This document shows positions 35,580 to 45,205 of a stretch of 47,042 bases of DNA, in pieces (positions within the stretch are counted from its first letter, which is position 1; each line of letters starts with the position of its first letter). Under the pieces are notes generated by a model. It did no database searches. It had not been told where the DNA came from and saw nothing but the letters and a program-made list of their open reading frames with translations. Both the position numbers and the translations under genes were made by a program. This stretch comes from Schoenoplectus triqueter (taxonomy: Eukaryota > Streptophyta > Magnoliopsida > Poales > Cyperaceae): positions 1 to 47,042 of the forward strand of contig CAXKVV010000734.1 in NCBI GenBank assembly GCA_964058805.1, in the 5' to 3' direction.

Positions 35580-37197
35580 TACCTGTAGTACTTCATACCA
35601 AGAAAAAAGTTATTTTCTTGGGGCCAGAGTACATCTGATGCCAATCGGACAAAAAAAATGAGTTCAATGAACATATCTAGCATTAAATAGTGTCAAGATT
35701 TGCACTTATATTTTAATCAGCTATATTAATAATTGTGTCAATCATAAAATATAAAGATCCAATGATTAAAACCACTCATCGAACCAAAATCGATCCGATG
35801 GACTTTGGACCTACTCCCGGCCCATTTTTCTTAGGGTGAAGTTATTTGATTCAAATAAGTGATTCCAAATAAGCAACCGAGTAGCAATCTTCAAGCGATA
35901 AGACTCAAGACTTGAATAAGCATTCAAGCAAGGACAGAGGAGAGAAGTATTTCAGTTGAGAAAGGCCACCAACCAAGAAAAAAAGAGAGAAAGATGCTTA
36001 TCATCCATTAGACAAGGACACCTCCAAACCTCCTCCATAAAGAGCCGGAGTAGGGATATTTTGGTAATCCCACCAAGCGTGATAGTAATAATAAATTAAT
36101 TTAAAGTTGTTCTCACTAACACAGTCACACAGTACCAATGTACCATGACCACTGATCATAGGTCAATTGTTTTCAAAGGTACAAACAAGACTTGAGCCTA
36201 CACGGCGACAAGGGCAACATCATGCCTGCCTGGGCTAGCTGTGAGAGGAACAATGACATCCTCTAAAATCATTTATACTTTCAACTTAGAGCAACTTATC
36301 TCACGTATGTGTTCCAAAGTGTAGCAGACATGATTTAAATAATTTAAGATGCTTTAATATATTAAATCGAGGTGATTTTAATAAAATTTTAGTTCATAAT
36401 ATATCATGAAATGTTTTTATGTAGTATATTTTTATTAAGTTTATTTAGAGATGAATTTAAAATTGCAACATTATACGAAAGTATGTTGATTTTCATAAGT
36501 TATACTAAACATGATTGCCAATATTTAAGGTCGCAAAATTTGACTCAATCTGTTTAGATCTAAATTCAATCTGATTCGATTTTAAAAAAAAATCAATTTG
36601 ATCTGACATGAATCCGACTTAATCCAATCTGATTCGAGATCAAGTGATCTATAACCCTGTCAAAATCAATTTAACATCTAAAACAAGTCAACATATAAAT
36701 TGACCTGGTCTGACCTATCCAAACCTGAATAGACTAGATTTGATTTCTTTCAAAAAGTCAAATTGACCTGATCCAACCGTCTGAACCTGACCTATCTCAC
36801 TTGATTGTCATCTCTAATCAATATATCAAAAATTATTATTATTATTATTATTATGTAATTAAATCAGAATATTCAATAACTTCTTTGTTTTCGTATATAA
36901 ATTATATAGATATTTGTAACATGGATATTATGAGCTCAATAATTTTTGTAAAATTAATTTGAAGGGATGAAATAATATTTGAGATTTTCTATTATTTTGT
37001 ACAATTAGTACCGAGGATGGATCTAATGTTTATGGTTATTGGCGATTGTTGTGGCCATTAATTTATTTGTGTACAAATTAATAAAAACAAATCATTAGAT
37101 GTATTATAAATCATCACAGATGTATATATGTGAAAATTTATGAAATTTCAATTTTGTTTCAATGATCATTGATAAGACAAAATCACACATATATTTT
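35580..37197. other. Intergenic with repeat remnants
   Basis: 36540-36820 holds a degenerate TTGA(C/T)CTGATCC-type repeat that looks like the subterminal arm of a hAT-like element. An (ATT)n microsatellite lies at about 36831-36854. The remainder (35600-36520, 36855-37197) shows no gene. Confidence 0.4.
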
Positions 37198-38932
37198 GAT
37201 AAGACTTGGTATCTAAAACTATACCATTTTTATCTTTTTTTTATGTAATTTTTAGTTCAATTAGTTGATTTAGTTTAGATATTGCACAAAGTTAGAGATA
37301 CTGTCATGATTTCTTTGATTTTAGGATTTTTGGAGCATTTTGAAAATATTTGGATGAAGATGGAGTAAGCTAGGCGCAACTAGAACAACGAAGATCTTCT
37401 TGGAGAAAAGAACTCTCTGCCAAGAAACTGTGCGGACTTTTTGGGTCAAAATCTTTTCTTTTCGGGTCGTAAAGAGTAACTATTTTGCTTCTGAAAGCGT
37501 CCCTTCACCACAAAAGGCTCCAGATTCAATTTTAAATAGGAGAGAACGTCTTCAAAAGGCCATAACCGCCCTAGGACAGAGATGAGTGCAAAGTTTGAGT
37601 TTTTTTGAGAGATTTGGAAAGAGAAGAAGGCAGAAGAAAAAGAAATCAAAAAATGGGTGTGTAACTCTTATTCTCTTGATGATTTCTTTTCTGTTTTTCA
37701 TTGATTTTATCTGTGATTCTTTCTCTTCCATGGAAGAGTAGTCGTTTTTCTAAGATTTAGGCATGTAACTTGAAACTTAAAGTTTAATTGCACTTCTTGT
37801 TGTTTTAATTATTTATTTTATGAATTACTTTTGTGATTGTATTAATGTGCATGGATTGAATTATTGTATGTTTGCATTAGTAATCCGTCTGGGATTAAAA
37901 ACCCTAGATAGCACAGCTTCGCCCCAAAAGGCTCCAGATTCGATTTTAAATAGGGAAGAACGCCTCCAAAAGGCCATAACCGCCCTAGGACAGAGAGGAG
38001 TGCAGAGTTTGAGTTTTTTTGAGAGATTTGGAGAGAGAAGAAGGCAAAAGAAAGAGAAATAAAAAATGGGTGTAACTCTTATTCTCTTGATGATTTCTTT
38101 TCTGTTTTTCATTGATTTTATCTGTGATTCTTTCTCTTCCATGGAAAGTAGTTGTTTTTCTAGGGTTTAGGCATGTAACTTGAAACTTAAAGTTTAATTG
38201 TACTTCTTGTTATTTTAATTGTACTACTGCGCATGGATTGAATTGTTGTATGTTTGCATTATTAATCCGTATGGGATTAAAAACCCTAGATAGCATAAAT
38301 TCATAACCTGTAAATGAGATTAGAATTACACATATATCTTAGAGAATTATTTAGATTTCTAACCAAAATCTGACGGTTCTTCGACCTCCAAAAGCGATAT
38401 CTAATACTAGATGATGGACCTAACCGTAAAGTCTAGGTTAGTTGGGACTTTTCTGAATATTTAGAGTATTAATTAGATGGACCTAACCGTGAATAATTAA
38501 TCTTTGAAAGGTATAGAATTATCAGAACTTAACGTGTTTTAATTAGGAAGAATGATGGACTTAACCGTGAAGTTTGCCCTAATTAAAATAATGTGCCAAA
38601 TGCTAACCATGAACTTGGTACTAAATTAGATGGTAACTCTCATAAATTAGCGTTAAAATACATAAATAGTACGATTAAAACTCAAGTGAATGGTGATTAT
38701 GAAATCCTAGACTCTCTTAACGTTAAAGTAATCCAAACTTAGTTCAGTTTACTTGTTTATTTTAGAAATTATTTAGTTTAAAAATCTTTTCAGATTTTAC
38801 AGTCTAGCTTAAAAAAATTATCTATATTGGTAGTTTAATCAGTCTCTGTGAGATCGATACCTAAATACTACATGGTAGGTCGTGCGCTTGCGGCTTCCTC
38901 TTGTGTGTATTAGGTTAATTTTATTAGTTTGA
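37198..38932 (+). mobile_element. LTR-like copy related to the solo LTR, with internal duplication
   Basis: It starts TGATAAGAC (the reverse-oriented solo LTR starts TGATAAGCC) and ends near AAAATATCA. Shared features include several GATGGAC(C/T)TAACCGTGAA copies (38412, 38475, 38555) and GTGCGCTTGCGGC near 38881. About 37506-37918 and 37919-38296 are a direct duplication, each with AAAAGGCTCCAGATTC, CATAACCGCCCTAGGACAGAG and AATCCGT(C/A)TGGGATTAAAAAC. No matching 5 bp duplication was found, so the limits are approximate. Confidence 0.55.
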
Positions 38933-39039
38933 AAATATCACAACAACCATCAAGATATGTTGTTAAATCATAAATATGATGTTTCATTAACATTCAATGT
39001 ATATATAAATAAAGTTAAAATGATGTGATTTTTTGTATA

Positions 39040-39041
39040 CA

Positions 39042-39079
<38 letters not shown>

Positions 39080-39080
39080 T
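39040..39080. repeat. (TA)n(GA)n microsatellite
   Basis: A TA run passes into about eleven GA units, directly before a MITE. It has the same make-up as 20560-20589. Confidence 0.85.
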
Positions 39081-39084
39081 CTGA

Positions 39085-39450
39085 CTATGGTGCTTTGCAA
39101 AGCATAGAGGCATTGTGTACTTTACGCTCTATTTTTAATTTCAAGTCATAAATAATCGATCTGAACCGTTCAATCTAATCTTCATATAAAAATCTATTAG
39201 TAAACCAAATTTTATATTTTTTAGATTTTTTTGCTATTTTTTCTGATAAGGAGAAAATGACTTGATCTGAGAATTTTGGTTCATCCAAAAATGACGGTTT
39301 TCTCCCTATCCAAAAAAATATAAAATTTGGTTTACTAATAGATTTTGATATGGAGATTAGATTGAGAAGTTTGGATCGATCATTTCTAACTTAAAATTAA
39401 AAATAGAGTGCAAATCACACTACATTTTTGTGCTTTGCAAAGCATCATAG
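39085..39450. mobile_element. Foldback MITE family 2, 366 bp
   Basis: The termini CTATGGTGCTTTGCAAAGCA and the reverse complement of TGCTTTGCAAAGCATCATAG are inverted copies. Inner arms pair through AAAATAGAGTGCAAA/GCTCTATTTTTAATTT and AATCTATTAGTAAACCAAATTTTATATTTTT. The terminal TGCTTTGCAAAGCA is itself palindromic. Non-coding. Confidence 0.8.
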
Positions 39451-39463
39451 CATATATATATAT

Positions 39464-39842
39464 AGTAGAGATACCGCGAGCTTAACTCAAAAAATATATT
39501 AAATCATCTCAAAATTTTAATTCATCATTCTCATTAAATTCTTTATATGAAAATCTCATGGGATGCACAAATTTGGAGCGTTTTGAGTTTTTTAAGTTAT
39601 GGTTTTTAATTTTTGAAAATCAGCTCTAAAAATAATAATAATATATTCAATACTTGAACATCATTTTAAAAAATTAAAAATGGTGACTTAAAAAGCTCAA
39701 AACACTCCAAATTTTTGCATCCCACGAGATTTTTATATAAAGAATTTAATGAGAATGATAAATTAAAATTTCGAAATGATTTGATATGTTTTTTGAGTTA
39801 AACTCACGGAAGGCCTCCGTGAGAGCTCACAATATCTCCACT
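39464..39842. mobile_element. Foldback MITE family 1, copy 2
   Basis: Arms begin AGTAGAGATAC and end ATATCTCCACT, the same family as 20588-20997. The central segment (about 39600-39690) is the reverse complement of copy 1's centre, so the copies lie in opposite orientation. TA repeats flank it on both sides, and MITE family 2 is only 13 bp to the left. Confidence 0.8.
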
Positions 39843-41133
39843 ATATATATATATATATATATATATACACGTCATCAATTATTTTTGTTATTTAAGAGTT
39901 TAAAGTTATTTATTTGAAACTTAATTTTATTGTCCATAATGTAGCACCAGTAACTATGAGAACATTATCTCTTCTCATTATTATATATCTTATTTGATGT
40001 GATACGATGAAAAATTGAAAGAATTTCTTTAAAGAAGCTTTCTTATATTAATATATCTCAAAAGTTGTGTTAAGATGTTTAATATAATATTTTAGAGAAC
40101 ATCTAGTATTGAAAGAAAAATAACTAAAAAATAAAAACTAAACCGAGAGAGTGAAGTCATTATAAATAATGAAAAAAATGTTTTCTATAAAAATAAAACA
40201 GACATATTTGTCTTCCATCTAGGTGATTTTTTGTGCTAATATATTTCTGGCATAATTTCAGAATTAATAAAATACAAAACAGTAATAAGAAATTGCATTG
40301 CTGAGATGCATTGAATGACATTGCTGGGACCGTGGTATGATGCGCAACTACATATTTCAGACTGCAATTTATTACATTGCTGAGATGCATTTAAAGGTTT
40401 CAGCTCTGGATGTCTGAACCATCTTTCCTCTCTTGGGGGGCAGAAAAAGAGAGAGGACAGAGAGAGCAGTGATGGGGGAGGGAGTAGCAATAAATAAAGC
40501 AAGCGATAAAAAATAAAGAGAATCTCCACCATTCAAGGTAGAGAGAGGACGGAATCCATGTCTATTATTAAGTCTACACACCCATAAATTTCTGATTTCT
40601 CTCCTCTCTTTAAATGGCCCATCTAGACAGGTGGAGAGGGTTGAAAGCTTGTTTCTTGTGTGAATATGTTTCATCAAATATTTGCCTCAGGAAAAGAGAG
40701 AAGACCACAGACAGAAATAATAGATTGAAAGAAAGATACATCATACATGAATAACATGAGCGTGTATGCTTATGCTATGCTATGTCTGCTGTGTGTGCAT
40801 CAACCCTCCAACCAAACCCTCCCTCTCTCTCTCTACGAAACTACCATTGACCAAGTTCCAGAAATGCCCCTTTCTAGGAAGGAAACTCACATCCCTCTTT
40901 CTCTCTCTCCCCTCTCTCTCTCACTAACCAAGGAGGAAAACTCCAGCCATACCCAATTCCCTGTGCAAAGATTAATATGGGGCCTTTTGGGGTTTTTCCA
41001 TTCAGCGTCAGACTTTCTTCCACTACCTCTCTCTCTCTCTCTCTCTATCCAAGCGTTCGTCTTTTTGGCTTCTCTCCTTCTTTTTCTTCTTATTCCTTCC
41101 TTTGACCTTTTATTTTATTTTACTTGAGAGGAG
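39843..41133. other. Upstream region of coiled-coil gene
   Basis: A TA run follows the MITE (to about 39866). ATTGCTGAGATGCATT occurs twice (about 40296 and 40376). From 40815 the sequence becomes CT-rich with runs of CTCTCT near 40820, 40905 and 41028, which is likely 5' untranslated sequence of the next gene; such CT/GA tracts are common plant promoter or leader features. ORFs here appear incidental. Confidence 0.45.
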
Positions 41134-42612
41134 ATGAAGAAGGTAAAGAGATCGCTGTTGGCGGAGGTATCTCCATCCACATCTTCGTATCAGGTCGGAG
41201 ACGGAGACAGAACTAGGTTTAGGTACCAGAGTCTGTGGCTAGACTATCAGGATTTGGACAAGGTAATTTTTCTTTTTAGGGTTTTCCTTGATTTGGTTAA
41301 AAGATCGTTTTGATGTTCTTAGATCTGTTAGATTTAGATTTGCTTTGGGTTCTCTGTTAGCTCTTATGTGGATTTTTTTGATTTGTTACGAACTTTTATG
41401 TTTTGATTTCAAGTTATTGATTTGAGTTCTGAGATATATGTTTTAAGTTTTTTTTTTCTGATCTTGTGTTGAAGTTTATAGTTTCATTCATTTTTACAAA
41501 GGGATTCAGTTCTATTCTTTTCTTTTAATAAGTTACCTTTAGTTTGTGCTATTCTCAATTTCTATATCAGCATCATGCTTCTCTGATTCTTTTTTCTCCT
41601 TTTTTGATTTTTTGCCAGGAAACTGAAGCCAAGAGAAAACAATTGATGAAGGCAAAGCAGAGGAAGTTGAAGCTGAAAGCTGAAGTCAAGTGAGACTCCC
41701 TCTCCTTCCTCCTTTCCCTGTTCCTGATTTCCACTCTGGAGCACTCCTCGTTTTGTATTGTGTTGTTATGGGGCATAACTGGAAGCTCTCGGTTTCATAA
41801 ACCAAAACCTATTTTTTCTGGTTAATTGCACAACAATCGCTGACAAATGGTTGTCAAAATTGTGCTCTGATCTCTAAAATGTTCTGGCCAGGATGTTAAT
41901 TGGCATGTTCCTCAGACTTGGATGCACTTCTAAACATAAAATTTTCTTTTTACATATGTTTTCCCAATTAATCCCTTAATCTGACTGTACCAGTACTCAT
42001 TGGGTAGATACTGTTTAGCAGTTAAAACATTAAGTATCTGGTTATCGAGAAAGCTATATTGATAATGGTTGTAAAATATCTGCAGGTTCTTGAGAAGAAA
42101 ATTCGAGAGTTTATCTAACAACCCATCTCAAATTATCCAATATCATCTGAAAAAGCAACAGGCACGTAAAGAGGAAAAATCATCTCTTTGGGATGCAAAG
42201 CAAGTCATTGGAAGTGGAATTGTAATCAGAGATAGAGATGCTGCATCTAGAGCATCTGTCATAGATCTTAACCAAGCTTGTGTACCGGTAATGAATAAAC
42301 TCTTTCTATGCTTCTTTATGTTCTTCAGGGTAATTTGATGATTGGAGTATTTTCTATTTTTATTTCTGAAAAAACTGATTTTGATGATGAAGATGACAAT
42401 TGCGAGGTATTAATTTATCATTACATTTTTCTCAGATTGGTGATGATGATGATTTTAATGCAACCCGTGAACCTGTCGGACCCGTGAAAATGAAAAACTA
42501 CTATATAGAAGGGGAACAAGCAATGGCTAGTGATGTTAGAACATCAGTTTGTAGAGATGGGAAGGGAAAGAGAAAGATTACATGGCGAGATCAAGTTGCT
42601 TTAAAAGTGTAG
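41134..42612 (+). CDS. Small basic plant protein of unknown function, coiled-coil N-terminal half
   Basis: I recognise only the general type of protein. Exons: 41134-41262, 41619-41689, 42086-42287, 42436-42612, with GT-AG introns and matching phases, giving 192 residues. The start at 41134 is the first ATG of the frame after a CT-rich leader. Residues 1-43: MKKVKRSLLAEV, then an Arg/Tyr-rich stretch. Residues about 44-110 are Lys/Arg-rich and helical (ETEAKRKQLMKAKQRKLKLK, FLRRKFESL, YHLKKQQARKEEK), suggesting a coiled coil or nuclear localisation. The C-terminal half has acidic DDDDF and closes with GKRKITWRDQVALKV. That closing K-x-x-W-x-DQVAL motif recurs, as I recall, in uncharacterised plant proteins of similar size. 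Function is unknown. Gene reality is well supported by consistent splicing. Confidence 0.75.
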
Positions 42613-43274
42613 CTCAAATGTAACTTATTATCTTCTTCTTTGAAGTTATTGCTGTTTGCCTCTGGTAAAAAAACAAAACAGTGTATTTGTGTTTGTCAAG
42701 CATCAGCTTTGCATATGAAATTAAGGATTTCTAGAGGAACGAATGTGTGTACCTATTTCTTTTTCCATATGAAATGTAGAAGAGTTGGATGCTTTGACAA
42801 ATATAAAATGACAGTTTGTTATTAGATTGTGATAATATGCTGGTACTTTTTTTTTTACACTTGTGCTGCTTCAATCATCTGCTTATAGGGTCTACCGTCT
42901 AGAATTTGATATGCCAAACTGAATGCAGATTCAACAAATTGTGTTCAATCACAACAGAGATTGAGTGTGAAGCTAATTGCAGTTACACTTTAACCAAATT
43001 CAACAATCCAACAATAACGAAAATTTCAATAACAAGAGCGCACTAAAATCTGGGACATTATTTTATTTGTCCTATCATTGCAACCTAAACCACACTCCAC
43101 AAGATCAACTAACCACTACTATTATGAGTAGTATTAAATTTCTTGTTTTCCTTGGTAGTGGAACACTGGAACTACTATGTCATAGTAAACATCAATCTGG
43201 TCTTAAAGCAGCCTGTGCCAAAGGTCTAGTCATGAAAAACAATTTTAGTTTTGGCCACAAAGTGCACTTGTACC
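42613..43274. other. 3' flank, no gene recognised
   Basis: Probable 3' untranslated region followed by unremarkable sequence. Short ORFs at 42640-42825 and 42977-43294 show no family resemblance. Confidence 0.45.
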
Positions 43275-43283
43275 ATCATATTT

Positions 43284-44166
43284 CATTATTTTAAAATGCA
43301 GTCCGCATATATACAGTCCGTTTATGTTTATACGGTACGATATCGCATGCATAAGAGAGTATGCATCCGTATCTATACTATTATATAAAGCATCTAAGAA
43401 TTGGAGGGTCCATTTTTTGTCATTGTAAATTTTTATTATACCCATTTTATCCCTCAATTAGACGGATAATATTTATTGTTGGTTGATCGAACGTATGTGA
43501 TCGCGTCCATTGATCCCCTCTTTCTCTCCATTTCTTTCCCTTATATACTATTATTTCCATAATTTTTATTTTTTATTTAGCAACTTTGTGCATATTTGAT
43601 AAGGAATTAATGATGATAATATATGTTAGAATAATTTATTTTTCTTTCCATAAAAATCATGAATCATTAACTCATATTGTGCAAAAATCTCATCCAAGAT
43701 TAAATATAGTCTTTATTATATGTTTTCTCTATAATTTGGTGAATTTATAATTTAATATTAGATAAATGTGAATTTTTTTATCTTATAATATTTTAATGTT
43801 TAAATAAAAAATTCTGCTGCAACGCGCGGGTATATAGCTAGTATTCAACAATGTGTATTATTTTTTAAAATATTTATTATATTAAACCTATATAATTAAT
43901 TATATTATATTTTTTATATAAAATATTTAAAATTATATTAATATCTTATTATATTTTTTATATAAAATATTTAAAATTATATTAATATCTTATTATATTT
44001 TCTTATTTTATATTAAAATTCTTCAAAAATAAATGATCGATTCAAATATTATAAGAATTTTTTAAAATACATATCCGTATGCTAAACCGCATATGCATCC
44101 GTATATCACATATGCGTTATGCAGTGATCAATCGCACATATATTGAAACCCGCATTTTAAAACCTT
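43284..44166. mobile_element. TIR element interrupted by a Helitron
   Basis: An exact 9 bp duplication ATCATATTT lies at 43275-43283 and 44167-44175. Inverted termini share TTTTAAAATGC (43289-43299) and GCATTTTAAAA (44152-44162). Inside is a 45 bp AT-rich direct repeat (about 43903 and 43950). Without the nested Helitron the element is about 413 bp and non-coding. A decayed relative lies near 18512-18800. Confidence 0.7.
43372..43841 (+). mobile_element. Non-autonomous Helitron, 470 bp
   Basis: The 5' end is TCTATACTATTATATAAAG and the 3' end GCAACGCGCGGG...AGCTAG, the usual TC...CTAG Helitron ends, with host A before and T after. The GC-rich 3' subterminal stretch (43815-43830) resembles the Helitron hairpin, though its left stem is eroded. 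There is no RepHel gene, so it is non-autonomous. It is nested inside the TIR element. Confidence 0.8.
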
Positions 44167-44175
44167 ATCATATTT

Positions 44176-45205
44176 AGTATACTCATGCTACCGCGGTCAT
44201 GGCTTGTATTACTACAATTTTTTGGCCATAAAATAAACTTGTACCTTCTTGCCTTGGCTTATGGCTAGTATCAGTTTTGGTACCAGCTACTTTATAACTG
44301 ATAAGGCACCAATTGAAGCGCCTTGAAAGAATGTTCGTCCTCTTGTTAATCACTAGTATCAGTTTTTAAATTGAAGCTTTAAAAACACTTGTAACCTTAA
44401 ATTCGGGTGTATAATTCAAAACTCATTATTAATCATATTTTCATGAAAAAAGAAAGGAAATAAATTTAATAATTAATGTAAAATCCAATTATGAATACAT
44501 AATTAATATAAAATAAATGCAGAATTAAGAGGAAATGTTTACATTTAGAATTTAAGAAAATCTAAAATTCATGATTGATATTTATGTAAAAAAAATAAAT
44601 TAGAGCAATTATACTTCTAAATTATGTAGTATTTCATGTAATAATTAAAATTAATGAAAAATTATAATTTCAACACAAATGATTATAGAGATAATACATT
44701 ATTTGATGATTAATATTAGCTTTAAAATTTTCACAAAATATACAAACCGTTATATAATTAAAACACTTACGTATTTAAAAGAAGTAGAGATATTAATCAA
44801 AAGTTCAGTCTATAGATAAAAAAAATCTGATCATCTTATTATGAATGATTTAGAAACTTAAATTTAGACCACAATTATTGTTCCGAATTATCAACCGATA
44901 TTTAAAAATATTTAGCAACCACTGTTTTTTTATCTCTATACTTCTTTTAATTCCTGCCCCCAACGAAATTGAATAATAATAAATAATTTAAGCATCAAGA
45001 CTTCAAAAATTGCGAGTAGATGAATTATTTAACAGGTACATACTCAAAATATAAGAAGAAAGAAAAGGAATAAATTAAATCCAGCGCTCCGACCACAGCC
45101 TGCAGTGCAGATCGAAGAGAGTGACTTCACTGAGAGTCAGAGAGCACCTCGCTCCGACGCAGCAAAGAGAGGGAGAAAAAGAGAGGAAGAGAGAGAGAGA
45201 GAGAG
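44176..45205. other. Intergenic and leader of endonuclease-fold gene
   Basis: AT-rich sequence without a gene to about 45080. From 45085 to 45205 the sequence becomes GC-richer and ends in a GA-repeat tract directly before the ATG at 45206, probably the 5' leader. Confidence 0.5.

Noticed and set aside
37400..38142. Pair of similar ORFs (plus and minus strand)
   Set aside because: They come from the direct duplication inside the LTR-like copy; neither has a domain.
40747..41127. ORF upstream of the coiled-coil gene
   Set aside because: Made mainly of CT-repeat-encoded Leu/Ser; better read as leader or promoter sequence.
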